NCBI GenBank assembly: GCA_016192825.1 | Contig: JACPTK010000123.1 | Span: 1 to 64,000, forward strand | Length of the DNA stretch: 64,000 bases | Origin: Betaproteobacteria bacterium | GTDB lineage: Bacteria; Pseudomonadota; Gammaproteobacteria; Burkholderiales; SG8-41 | Reading direction: 5' to 3' | In this document: positions 49,171-59,013 of the stretch, piece by piece | How the letters are laid out: each line of letters begins with the position of its first letter | Numbering within the stretch: the stretch's first letter is position 1 | Notes under the pieces: generated by a model | What the model saw: the letters and a program-made list of their open reading frames with translations, nothing else | Database searches by the model: none | What the model was told of the DNA's origin: nothing | Position numbers and translations under genes: made by a program

Positions 49171-51567
49171 TCACGCGAACAAGGCGGTCTGCCGCTGCGA
49201 TGGCTCCTCGCCCAGCGCCTCCGGCTCCGCGATGAAGTAGCCCTGGGCGTAGTCGAGCCCGAGCTCGGTGATGCGCGCCAGCGCCGCGGCGTCCTCCACC
49301 GATTCGGCCACCGTGCGCATGCCCAGGATGTGGCTGATGCGGTTGATGGAATCCACGATGGCGTAGTCCATCGGATCGGAAGCCATGTCCTTGATGAATA
49401 CGCCGGCGATTTTGAGGTAATCCACCGGCAGGTATTTGAGATAGGCGAAGGATGACATGCCCGTGCCGAAGTCGTCGAGCGCGAAGCGGCAGCCCATCCC
49501 CTTCAGCTCGTGCATCAGCTCCGCCGCCTTGGAGAGGTTGGAGATCGCGGTGGTTTCCGTGATCTCGAAGCACAGCAGCCCGCTCGGCAGCTGGTAGCGG
49601 GTGAGGAGGTTGCGCAGGAAATCCGGGAAGCTCCTGTCGTTGATGCTCGCGCCCGATAGGTTGACCGAGTAGAAGCCGCGCTCGCCGCTGCCGTGCAATT
49701 CGTGCGGAATCGCGCCGGCCGCCCACTGCCGGCCCAGAAATTCCACCAGCGAGCTCACCACCCAGCGCTCGATCGAGGTGAGCAGGTTGTAGCGTTCCGC
49801 GGCCGGCATGAACCCGGCGGCCGGCACCGGGTTGCCGGCGCGGTCCAGCATGCGCACCAGCACCTCGTAGTGCTGCTCGCGCCGCGGCGCGCCGTCGAGC
49901 GGCGCGATGCGCTGGCGATAGAGCCGGAACCGCCCGTGCTCGAACGCCCCGGTGATCTGCGACACCAGTTGCAGCTCCTCACGCCGGCTGCCGTAATCGG
50001 GAACCTGCGGCTGATGGACCTGCACGCGATCCCGCCCCCGGTTCTTGGCGTCGTAGCAGCAGGCATCGGCGGCGGCGAGCACCTGGTTGAGGTCGCCGCT
50101 CGCCGCGGTCAGGGGCACGAGCCCGATGCTGACCCCGACGCTGAACGTCTTGCCCTCCCACACGAAGCGGAACTCGCGCACGGTCTCGCGCAACGCATTG
50201 GCGATGCGCAACGCCTGCTCGAGCGGGCACGATTCGAGCAGCGCGCCGAACTCGTCGCCGCCCAGGCGCGCGAGGGTATCGCTGCCGCGCATGCGCGAGA
50301 GCATGATCACGGTCAGCTGGCGCAGCAGCTCGTCTCCGGCGCTGTGCCCGCAGGTGTCGTTCACCGCCTTGAAGCTGTCCAGGTCCATGAACAGGAGCGC
50401 GTGCTCGCGCCGCTGCGTCCGCGCGGTCTCGATCAGCTCGGCGAGCCGCCGCTCGAACTCCCGCCGGTTCACCAGCCCGGTGAGGGCGTCGTGGCTCGCC
50501 TGCCAGGTGAGCTGCTGGGCCATGGCCCGGATCTGGCTCACGTCGTGGAACACCACGATCATGCCGTGCACGGCGCCATCGCGCCCGCAAATGGGGGCGT
50601 GCGAGTAACGCACCGGGCACTCGCGCCCGCTGCGGTCGAGCAGCCGCACCGCGATCGGCTCCGCATCCCCGGCGCCCTGCTCGCCGGTCAACGGCAGGGT
50701 CTCGATCGCGCTCCCGCTGCGCTCGTCGACGACGCGAAAGACATCACTGAGCCGCCGCCCGGCCGCCTCGTGGCAGGACCAGCCCAGGTAACGTTCGGCC
50801 ACGGGATTCAGGTATTCGATGCGGCCGGCGGCGTCCGTGGTGATCACGCCGTCAACGATCGAATGGAGCGTGACTTCCGCGAGCTCCTTCTCGCGCTCGA
50901 GCCGCTCCTCGGTCGTGACGATGATGCGGATCACCACCACCGCGATCACGATGCCGGCGATCAAGGCCAGGATCCCGCCCGCGCCGATCAGCAGGAATCC
51001 GTTGCGCATGCCGTCGTTGGCGGCCGCGATCTCCTGCGTGGTCCGGGCATGACTGGACTCCAGCAGCAGGTAAAGGGTCTCCTGCAGACGGCTGTCCACC
51101 ATGACCGCCTGGGTGAGATTGAGCTCCGAGGCGGTGGCGATACCGCCGCGCATCAGCAGCGCGACGATCTTGTCGCCGAGCGCGAGCGCGATTCCCGCCG
51201 CCGCCACCGCCGCGTCGCGCGCGTCGCGCTCCGCGCCGTCCACCGGCAGCGCCCGCACCCTCTCGACCGCGCGCGTATAGGCGGCGATGGCCGCCTGGTA
51301 GCGGGCGAGCACGGCCTGCCGGGCCTGCGGGGATTCCGCCGCGAACATCCGGTCGATCAGTCCGGCGCGCTGGCCGTTGGCGAGAAAGAGCCCCGAGATC
51401 GCGCCGATCTTGTTGCCCTGTGCCTCGCTGAGCGCGTTGACCTGCCGGTTGAACGACTCGATACGCGCGATCCCGAGCGCGATCAGCGCGGTCAGCACCG
51501 AGAGCAGCAGCCCGAAGCTGGCAAACAGCAGGATTCTCGACCGGGAGTTGGCGAGCGACGCTGTCAT
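49171..51567 (-). CDS. Membrane GGDEF/EAL cyclic-di-GMP protein with PAS domain
   Basis: A 798-residue protein. Two membrane segments (about 12-34 and 190-217) flank a periplasmic helical sensor. A PAS domain (about 228-345) follows, then GGDEF (436-440) with a product-inhibition RGSD at 427-430, and an EAL domain. The EAL motif reads EVL (568-570), with DDFGTG near 699-704 intact. Cyclase activity is likely. Phosphodiesterase activity is possible, since EVL is a tolerated variant. Confidence 0.93.
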   Translation of the reverse strand: MTASLANSRSRILLFASFGLLLSVLTALIALGIARIESFNRQVNALSEAQGNKIGAISGLFLANGQRAGLIDRMFAAESPQARQAVLARYQAAIAAYTRAVERVRALPVDGAERDARDAAVAAAGIALALGDKIVALLMRGGIATASELNLTQAVMVDSRLQETLYLLLESSHARTTQEIAAANDGMRNGFLLIGAGGILALIAGIVIAVVVIRIIVTTEERLEREKELAEVTLHSIVDGVITTDAAGRIEYLNPVAERYLGWSCHEAAGRRLSDVFRVVDERSGSAIETLPLTGEQGAGDAEPIAVRLLDRSGRECPVRYSHAPICGRDGAVHGMIVVFHDVSQIRAMAQQLTWQASHDALTGLVNRREFERRLAELIETARTQRREHALLFMDLDSFKAVNDTCGHSAGDELLRQLTVIMLSRMRGSDTLARLGGDEFGALLESCPLEQALRIANALRETVREFRFVWEGKTFSVGVSIGLVPLTAASGDLNQVLAAADACCYDAKNRGRDRVQVHQPQVPDYGSRREELQLVSQITGAFEHGRFRLYRQRIAPLDGAPRREQHYEVLVRMLDRAGNPVPAAGFMPAAERYNLLTSIERWVVSSLVEFLGRQWAAGAIPHELHGSGERGFYSVNLSGASINDRSFPDFLRNLLTRYQLPSGLLCFEITETTAISNLSKAAELMHELKGMGCRFALDDFGTGMSSFAYLKYLPVDYLKIAGVFIKDMASDPMDYAIVDSINRISHILGMRTVAESVEDAAALARITELGLDYAQGYFIAEPEALGEEPSQRQTALFA

Positions 51568-52367
51568 CGCGCGGCGGCCCGCTCTGCCGTTTCCGCGACC
51601 TCTCCCCGGAGGCGTGCCGCGGGGTCCTGACGGTAGAACGCCGCCAGTTGGCGATAGACCTCGCCGTACTCGGCGAGGACCGTCTCCGGGATCTCGAAAA
51701 ATGCTTCGCTCAGCACGGCGAAGAACTCGGCGGGATTTTCGGCTGCATAGGGGTCAAGCCCGGTCGGCGCCCGGCGCTCCACGCGATCGCGGAAGTGCTC
51801 GTAGGCCGCGCCGAAGGCGCGCGACCACCCGCCCCGGTCCATGCCGGCATGCAATGGCGGAAACCCGTTGGCATCGCCGTTCAACATGTCGAGCTTGTGC
51901 GCGAACTCGTGGAGCACGACGTTGTAGCCGCGCGCGTCGCCGCGCAGCTCCGCGTCCGCCCAGGACAGGATCACCGGCCCGCTGAGCCAGGACTCCCCCG
52001 TCATCGGCGCCTCGACGTGGTGGGCGATGCCGTCCTCGTCCACGTACTCGTAATCGGCGACGAACTCATCCGGGTACACGATCACCTCCACCCAGCCGCG
52101 ATAGTAGTCGAGGTCGAGGTTGAGGATGAGGATACAGGCCTGCGCCGCGATGCTCATGCGCATTTCGTCACCTACCGCGAGACCGCCCGCGCCGACAACC
52201 GACTTCTCGTGCAGGAACAGGATCACCCAGTCGCGCAGCCGCGCCTGCTCCTCCTCCGGCAGCGCGCGGGTGAAAGGATAACGCTCGAGCACGGCGCGCC
52301 ACAGGCTCTCGTCAAGGGCGGATCGGCCGAGGATCCGCGCCCGGCGCCAGTTCCTGAACCATTGCAT
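51564..52367 (-). CDS. mtfA: MtfA metallopeptidase (M90)
   Basis: A 267-residue zinc protein. The HExxH-type site is VVLHEFAHKLDMLNG, with a later Glu in AEFFAVLSEAFFE. MtfA of E. coli binds the Mlc repressor and affects glucose uptake, so its closeness to glk may be meaningful. The start overlaps nothing. The stop overlaps the GGDEF gene by 4 bp. Confidence 0.92.
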   Translation of the reverse strand: MQWFRNWRRARILGRSALDESLWRAVLERYPFTRALPEEEQARLRDWVILFLHEKSVVGAGGLAVGDEMRMSIAAQACILILNLDLDYYRGWVEVIVYPDEFVADYEYVDEDGIAHHVEAPMTGESWLSGPVILSWADAELRGDARGYNVVLHEFAHKLDMLNGDANGFPPLHAGMDRGGWSRAFGAAYEHFRDRVERRAPTGLDPYAAENPAEFFAVLSEAFFEIPETVLAEYGEVYRQLAAFYRQDPAARLRGEVAETAERAAAR

Positions 52368-52466
52368 GGCTGACGAGGGCCGCCTACGTCTCCGGCGCCG
52401 CCCGCGGCGCGGACGCGGCGACCCGGGACCGGGGCAATTGGTCGCAGGCAAATCGACGCAGCCCCG

Positions 52467-53672
52467 TCACTTGCTCCCCTTGCCATCGTCCCGGAGTTCC
52501 ACCACCCTGAGCGACGCCGCTTCCGGCGGCTCCACCTCAGCCGCCTCGATGCGCTGGAACTGCTGGGAGATCTTCCCGCCGGTGACCTGGATCCGGTCCA
52601 CGTCGTCGGCGGCCTGCCGGATATGGCGCGCCAGGTCCTTCAACCGCTCGTCGAAGCGGCCGAACTCCACCGCGAGGCGTTTCAGCGCCTCGCGGATGAC
52701 GTCGATCTGCTTGCGGGTCTCGACGTCCTTCAGCACGGCCCGCGCGGTGTTGAGCACTGCCATCAGCGTGGTCGGCGAGACGATCCAGACGCGCTTCGAG
52801 TTGGCGTAATCCACGACTTCGGCGTGATAGGCGTGGATTTCGGCGAACACCGCCTCCGCGGGCACGAACATCACCGCGCCGTCCGAGGTCACGTCCGGCA
52901 GGATGTATTTCCTGCCGATGTCGTCCACGTGCTTCCTCATGTCCGCGCGGAACTGCCGCTGCGCGGCGGCGCGCTCCATGTCGTTCGCGCCCTGCGCGAG
53001 CATCCTGTGGTAGTTCTCGAGCGGAAACTTGGAGTCCACGCACACGAGACCCGTCGGCTCGGGCAGCTTGAGCACGCAGTCCACGCGCGCGCCGTTCGGC
53101 AGCGTGTACTGCATCTCGTAGGCCGCTGGCGGCATGACGTTCCTCACCAGCGCTTCGAGCTGAACCTCGCCGAAAGCGCCCCGGGACTGTTTGTCCCCGA
53201 GCAGCTCCTGCAGGCTCACGACGCTGCCGGTGAGCGTCTCGATCTTCTTCTGCGCCTCGTCGATCGTGGCAAGGCGCTGCATCACGCTGACGAAGGTCTC
53301 GTTGGTTTTCCTGAAACCCTCGTCGAGGCGCTCGTTCACTTTTCCCGCGATCTGCTCAAGCCGCTGGTCGATGCGGGCGTTGAGTTTGTCGGTGGTATCG
53401 CCCAGGCTCGCCGCCAGCGAGAGCTGGAGCCGGTGGAGGGTTTCGCGCGTCTGGTTGAGCTCTTCGGACAGCCGCGAGGTCAGGCGGTCGGACTGCTGGG
53501 CGAGCCCGCCGTGCAGGTCGCCCAGCATCGCGCGGTGCTTTTCTTCGAGCGCACGCGCGAGTTCCTGTGACAGCGCTCTCACCGCAGCGGCATTCGCTGC
53601 CAGCCTTGCGATCAGCACGGCCAGCGCAACCAGGACGGCGAGCGCCAGAACCGCGAAAAAAACGTCGGGCAT
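52467..53672 (-). CDS. rmuC: DNA recombination protein RmuC
   Basis: A 401-residue protein with an N-terminal membrane helix, a long coiled coil (about 30-150) and the RmuC nuclease-like core. GDKQSRGAFGEVQLE, CVDSKFPLENY, YILPDVTSDGAVMFVPAEAV and VWIVSPTTLMAVL are conserved. RmuC limits inversions at short inverted repeats in E. coli, which is of interest in a repeat-rich genome. Confidence 0.94.
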   Translation of the reverse strand: MPDVFFAVLALAVLVALAVLIARLAANAAAVRALSQELARALEEKHRAMLGDLHGGLAQQSDRLTSRLSEELNQTRETLHRLQLSLAASLGDTTDKLNARIDQRLEQIAGKVNERLDEGFRKTNETFVSVMQRLATIDEAQKKIETLTGSVVSLQELLGDKQSRGAFGEVQLEALVRNVMPPAAYEMQYTLPNGARVDCVLKLPEPTGLVCVDSKFPLENYHRMLAQGANDMERAAAQRQFRADMRKHVDDIGRKYILPDVTSDGAVMFVPAEAVFAEIHAYHAEVVDYANSKRVWIVSPTTLMAVLNTARAVLKDVETRKQIDVIREALKRLAVEFGRFDERLKDLARHIRQAADDVDRIQVTGGKISQQFQRIEAAEVEPPEAASLRVVELRDDGKGSK

Positions 53673-53713
53673 CGCCTGGGGAGTATATCAGCGGGCGGCG
53701 CCTGGCAGGATGC

Positions 53714-56212
53714 TCATCCCATCGCCCGCAGGACGTTGAGGGGCGGCACCGTGACCACCCGGCGCGTACCGAGATAGCCGGCAACGGACACCCCCAGCGC
53801 GCTGCCCGCGACACCGATCACCCACACCCACGGATCCAGCGCGTACTGCAGTTGCAGGAAGCGGTGTGCGATGAAGTAGGCCAGGCCGGTTGCCCCGACG
53901 GCCGCCACGAGGCCTGAAACGACGCCGATGAGCACGAATTCGGCGAGGTGGGCGCGATGGATCTGGCCCCGGCTCGCCCCGAGGGCGCGCAGGAGGGTCG
54001 CCTGGTAAACGCGCTCGTCGTGCGTGCTCGCCACGGCGGCGTAAAGCACCACGAGCCCGGCGACGAGCGTGAACAGGAATACGAACTGCACGGCGCGCGC
54101 CGCCTGTTCCATCATCCGCTGCACCTGCGCCAGCGCCTGCGCGATGTCGATCAGCACGACGTTGGGAAACGCCCGCACCAGGGCGTTGAGAAACGCGACG
54201 CGCCCCGAAACGAGATGGAAGCTGGTGACGTAGGTCGCGGGATATCCTTCGAGCAGGCCCGGGGGGGACACCACGAAGAAATTCACGTTGAAGCTGTCCC
54301 ACTCCACGCTGCGCAGGTTCGTGACGGTGCCGGCAACCGGGGTCCCCGCGACGTCGAAGGTCAGCACGTCGCCCGGGTGGATGCCGAGCGCCTCGGCCAG
54401 CCCGCGCTCGACCGAGAACTGATCGGCGCGCGCGCTACCCCCGTCCCACCAGAGGCCGGCGACGACGCGATTGTCGGGCTGAAGGCGCGTCGCCCACGAG
54501 AGGTTGAATTCCCGGGTGACGAGCCGCCTGGCCCGGTCGTCGGCGTAGTTTTCCGCCGATACGCTTCGATCGCCGATCCGGACCAGCCGGCCGCGCACCA
54601 TCGGAAAGATCTCCGGGAGTGCCAGCCCGCGAGCGCCAAAAAAGGTCCGGATGGGCTCCACCTGGTCGCGCTGGATATTGATGGCGAAGCGGTTGGGGGC
54701 GTCCGGCGGCAGGCTCTCGCGCCAGTTGCGGAGCAAGTCGGTGCGGATCACGGTGAGCGTGAGCAATGCCATGACGCCGAGCCCCAGCGCGACCACTTGG
54801 AGAATCGTGCCGAGCGCCCGGCGCTGCAGGCTCGCAACGCCGAAGCGCCACGACACGCCCCGGCTACGCAAGGTTCCGAGCGCGCGCAGGAGCAGCCAAC
54901 TCAGGGCGAATGCAGCGGCTATCGCCAGGGCAAACCAGCCGAGCACCGTGAAGCCCAAACGCGGCTCCTGCGCCTGCCACAGAACCAGGCCGGCGATAAC
55001 CGCGACACCCAGAACATAGCCCATCGCGCCCGAGACCCGGGGGGGCCCCAGCTCACGCCGCAGCACGCGCAGCGTCGGCACGTGCGCGAGGCTCGCGAGC
55101 GGAGGCAGGGCAAAGCCCAGCAAGAGCAGCATCCCGATCAACAGGCCCTGGAAGGCCGGCAACACGCCCGCCGGGGGCAGCGTCACTGCAATGACTTCGC
55201 CCAGCCAGGCAGTCAGCGCCAGTTGTGCTGCTGCGCCGATCGCGACACCGGTCGCGGCGGAAAGCGCGCCGAGCATCGCGAAATGCATGACGTGAAGGCG
55301 CGCGATGAGCGACTGCTTCGCCCCGAGGCAGCGCATCATCGCACAGCTGTCCAGGTGGCGCTGAAGGTAGCGCCGCGCCGCGAGCGCGATCGCCACCGCG
55401 GCCAGCAGCACGCTGGTCAGGGCGGCCAGATTGAGAAACCGGCCGGCGCGCTCGAGCGCCGAGCGCAGCTCCGGCCGGGCATCCCGGATTCCCTCCAGCC
55501 GCTGGCCCGGGCGCAGCCGCGTCTGTGCCCACGCTCGATACTGCTCGAGCGCCTCGTCGTTACCGGCGACGTGCAGCCGATAGCGAATGCGGCTGCCGGG
55601 CTGGACGAGACCGGTGGCAGCCAGATCAGAGGCGTTGAGCATGACTCGCGGCGCCCCGCTGAGAAAACCCACATCTACGCCCGGCTCGTGGGTGATGATG
55701 GCGGCCACCTTGAAATCACGCTGGCCCAGCGTGATTCGCGATCCCGGATCCAGTTCGAGCGAAGTGTAGAGCCGCTCATCCACCCAGACTTCGCCCGGTT
55801 CGGGAACCGCGCCGGCCCGGCGGTCGGGCGCGAACAGGCGATCCGCGACGCGCAGTTCCCCTCGCAGCGGATAGCCGGGCGTGACAACCTTGACGTCGGC
55901 CAGGACGCTACGGTCTCCCCGCATCGCCATGCTGGGAAAGCGCATGACGTCGAGGGCCGACAGCCCGCGGCGGGCCGCATCCTCCTTGAGCTCCAGCGCG
56001 AGCGGCCGCGAATCGGCGATCACGAGATCGGCCCCGAGCAGACGGTTCGCCTGCTGGTCGAGCGCCCCTCGCACGCGACTGGCGAAAAAGCTCACCGTGG
56101 TGACGGCCGCGACCGCGACCACGATGGCAACCGCTATCAGCGTGAGCTCCCCCGCGCGGTAATCCCGCGCCAATAAGCGGCCGGCCAGCCTGATTTCCCG
56201 TGTGAGCTTCAC
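53714..56212 (-). CDS. FtsX-like ABC exporter permease (YbbP type)
   Basis: An 832-residue protein with two FtsX domains, each with periplasmic insert and membrane segments, as in YbbP/LolC-like exporters. I chose the GTG at 56212 (VKLTREIRLAGRLLARDYRAG). The frame continues upstream to 56269 but that part is octamer repeat. It works with the ATPase gene just upstream. Confidence 0.87.
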   Translation of the reverse strand: MKLTREIRLAGRLLARDYRAGELTLIAVAIVVAVAAVTTVSFFASRVRGALDQQANRLLGADLVIADSRPLALELKEDAARRGLSALDVMRFPSMAMRGDRSVLADVKVVTPGYPLRGELRVADRLFAPDRRAGAVPEPGEVWVDERLYTSLELDPGSRITLGQRDFKVAAIITHEPGVDVGFLSGAPRVMLNASDLAATGLVQPGSRIRYRLHVAGNDEALEQYRAWAQTRLRPGQRLEGIRDARPELRSALERAGRFLNLAALTSVLLAAVAIALAARRYLQRHLDSCAMMRCLGAKQSLIARLHVMHFAMLGALSAATGVAIGAAAQLALTAWLGEVIAVTLPPAGVLPAFQGLLIGMLLLLGFALPPLASLAHVPTLRVLRRELGPPRVSGAMGYVLGVAVIAGLVLWQAQEPRLGFTVLGWFALAIAAAFALSWLLLRALGTLRSRGVSWRFGVASLQRRALGTILQVVALGLGVMALLTLTVIRTDLLRNWRESLPPDAPNRFAINIQRDQVEPIRTFFGARGLALPEIFPMVRGRLVRIGDRSVSAENYADDRARRLVTREFNLSWATRLQPDNRVVAGLWWDGGSARADQFSVERGLAEALGIHPGDVLTFDVAGTPVAGTVTNLRSVEWDSFNVNFFVVSPPGLLEGYPATYVTSFHLVSGRVAFLNALVRAFPNVVLIDIAQALAQVQRMMEQAARAVQFVFLFTLVAGLVVLYAAVASTHDERVYQATLLRALGASRGQIHRAHLAEFVLIGVVSGLVAAVGATGLAYFIAHRFLQLQYALDPWVWVIGVAGSALGVSVAGYLGTRRVVTVPPLNVLRAMG

Positions 56213-56229
56213 GATCAAAATCCCTGACC

Positions 56230-56330
56230 GCAAAGGCGCAATGACGCGAAGTATTCGCAAAGAAAACAATGATCCATATATTGTCGTACTCTGCGCTACC
56301 TTGGCGCCTTTGCGCCTTTGCGCCTTTGCG
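56230..56330. repeat. Inverted pair of octamer arrays
   Basis: Degenerate CGCAAAGG-type units at 56230-56253 and three exact CGCCTTTG units at 56305-56328. The blocks are inverted relative to each other and fill the gap between the permease start and the ATPase stop. The right block abuts that stop codon. Confidence 0.75.
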
Positions 56331-56331
56331 A

Positions 56332-57022
<691 letters not shown>

Positions 57023-57024
<2 letters not shown>

Positions 57025-57634
57025 GGTCGTGCGTTCAGTGATTACGTGCGCGCTCGCCCTTGCGGCCGCGGCGTCCTGCGCCGCGACCCTGATGGTGTAT
57101 GGGGACAGCCTGTCCGCCGGCTACGGCCTGTCGCAAGAACAAGGATGGGTCAACCTGCTGGCGCGGCGCCTGCACGCGGAACAGCTGGATTATAAGGTAG
57201 TAAATGCGAGCATCAGCGGCGAGACCACGCTCGGCGGCCGCAATCGCATCTCAGCCACGCTCAAGCAGCACCGTCCCGCGATCGTTATCCTGGCGCTGGG
57301 CGCCAACGACGGCCTGCGCGGCGCGAGCCTCGACGCCATGCGGGCAAATCTCGAAGCGATGGCGGATGCCTGCCGCCGCGCCCGGACCCGCGTCCTGCTG
57401 GTCGGCATGCGCCTGCCTCCCAACTATGGTACGGCCTATGCCGACAAGTTCCGGCTCGTCTTCAGCGAAGTCGCCCGTCGGAAGAAACTGCGCCTCGTGC
57501 CATTCCTGCTCGACGGGTTCGCCGAGAAGCGGGAATATTTCCAGCCCGACGGAATCCATCCGACCGCCGAGGCGCAGCCGATGATGCTCGAGACGATGTG
57601 GAAGGAGTTGTGGCCGCTGCTCACGCAGCCATGA
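57023..57634 (+). CDS. tesA: Multifunctional acyl-CoA thioesterase / lysophospholipase TesA
   Basis: A 203-residue SGNH hydrolase. A signal peptide (about 1-20) precedes MVYGDSLSAGYGL with the catalytic Ser. GANDGLRG and DGIHPTAEA give the Asn, Asp and His. It acts in the periplasm on acyl esters and thioesters. The ATG is the only one that keeps the signal peptide. Confidence 0.93.
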
Positions 57635-57713
57635 ATACCCCATTTCAGCCTGTCGGCTCGACGCTAACCAGGAGCAACTACCCCTGCAGACACACCCGCC
57701 GTTGATGACGCCG

Positions 57714-57938
57714 AGTCCGACAGGCCGCTAGCAGCCTGTCGGACTTGAAGCTCAGACAGGCTGCTAAATGCAAAACCGCCCGCAGACTTGCGACAGAGCG
57801 GGGTGAAAAGACTTGTTTTGACCGTCAATAAGTACACGAGCGGGGCCGAATTCATGTATATCGAATCCAATTGCGCTGTTTGCCTGCGGGCGGTTTTGCC
57901 TAAGGAGTGTGTCGGGACAAAGTCCGACACACTCCTAG
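57714..57938. repeat. 211-bp element with three inverted-repeat pairs, copy 2, plus extra arm
   Basis: The element runs from CTAG (57728) to CTAG (57938). The left hairpin has 12-bp arms at 57729-57740 and 57755-57766. The middle pair has 16-bp perfect arms at 57770-57785 and 57884-57899. The right hairpin has 13-bp arms at 57903-57915 and 57924-57936. An additional inverted arm AGTCCGACAGGC lies just outside (57714-57725), complementary to 57734-57745. The right CTAG supplies the selD stop codon. Confidence 0.85.
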
Positions 57939-58990
57939 GTCACGGTGATACGCGGCTCGCCGCCCGCAAGCCTGCCGATCTGTGCCGCGTATTCGAATCC
58001 CTCCTGCTTGAAAACGTCCAGCACTTCGGGAACGATGGCCCGATCGCACGCCACCAGCAGCCCGCCGCTGGTCTGCGGGTCGGTGAGGATTTTCCGGTGC
58101 CACTGAGGGCTGCCTGCCGGCAGGGTCACGGCGTGCTGATAGCTGCCCCAGTTGCGGTCGGATGCGCCGGTGGCATGGCCCGCCTGGACCATTTGGCGCG
58201 CCGCCGACAGGATCGGAATGCGCTCGAAATCCAGCGTGGCCACAAGCTTCGAGCCGCGGCAGATCTCCAGCAGGTGCCCGAGCAGGCCGAATCCGGTGAC
58301 ATCCGTCAGCGCATGCACCCGCTCCATCGCGGAGAGCCGGATGCCCGGCGTGTTGAGCTGGGTCGCGGATTCGAGCATCTGTTGATAGGCCGTCTCCTTG
58401 AGCTCCCCTTTCTTGAGCGCTGCCCCGAGGATGCCGATGCCGAGCGCCTTGCCCAGGATCAGGGCGTCACCCGTCCGCGCCCGGTCGTTGCGCTTCACCC
58501 GGGCCGGATCGATCAGGCCGAGCGCCACCAGTCCGTAGATCGGTTCCGGCGAATCAATGGAGTGGCCACCGCCGATCGGCACGCCCGCCCGCGCGCACAC
58601 ATCGTGGCCGCCAGCGACGATGCGCTTCACCGCATCCATCGGCAGCTTGCCGAGCGGCACCCCGAGCAGCGCCAGCGCGAGAATCGGCTTCGCGCCCATG
58701 GCATAGACATCCGAGATCGCATTGGTGGCCGCAATGCGCCCGAAATCGTACGGGTCGTCGACGATGGGCGTGAAAAAATCCGTCGTCGCGACCAGCGCCT
58801 GGCGGTCATTGATGCGGTAGACCGCGGCGTCGTCGCTCGACTCGTTGCCGACCAGCAGGTCCGGGAACCCCGCCCCGGCCGGCAACCCCGCAAGCACCTC
58901 GCTCAGCAACGCTGGCGTGAGCTTGCAGCCTCAGCCGCCGCCGTGCGACAGCTGGGTGAGCCGGATGCGTGAGTCGGATGGATTGTTCAT
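57935..58990 (-). CDS. selD: Selenide, water dikinase SelD, a selenoprotein
   Basis: A 351-residue enzyme when the in-frame TGA at 58931-58933 is read as selenocysteine. The start reads MNNPSDSRIRLTQLSHGGGU followed by GCKLTP, with Sec20 at the known catalytic position (Cys or Sec in the family) and Lys23 next to it. A plain frame from 58909 would omit the active site. It makes selenophosphate for selenocysteine and selenouridine. The TAG stop is part of the repeat border. Confidence 0.9.
58890..58933 (-). promoter_or_regulatory. Candidate bacterial SECIS element
   Basis: Directly after the UGA, GCAAGC (58926-58921) can pair with GCUUGC (58895-58890). Inside, UCA pairs with UGA and the apical part carries GCGUU with a GU. 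The apical loop lies about 17-23 nt after the UGA, within the bacterial range. The fold is by eye and not calculated. Confidence 0.55.
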
Positions 58991-59013
58991 GATTTCCCGT
59001 AAAATAACCGCCG

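Noticed and set aside
53948-56176. A 742-residue plus-strand open frame over the FtsX-like permease
   Set aside because: Arg/Gln/His-rich shadow of a membrane protein gene, no domain.
57664-57930. An 88-residue open frame inside the second 211-bp element
   Set aside because: It runs through all hairpins of the repeat, has no family match and is not open in the first copy.
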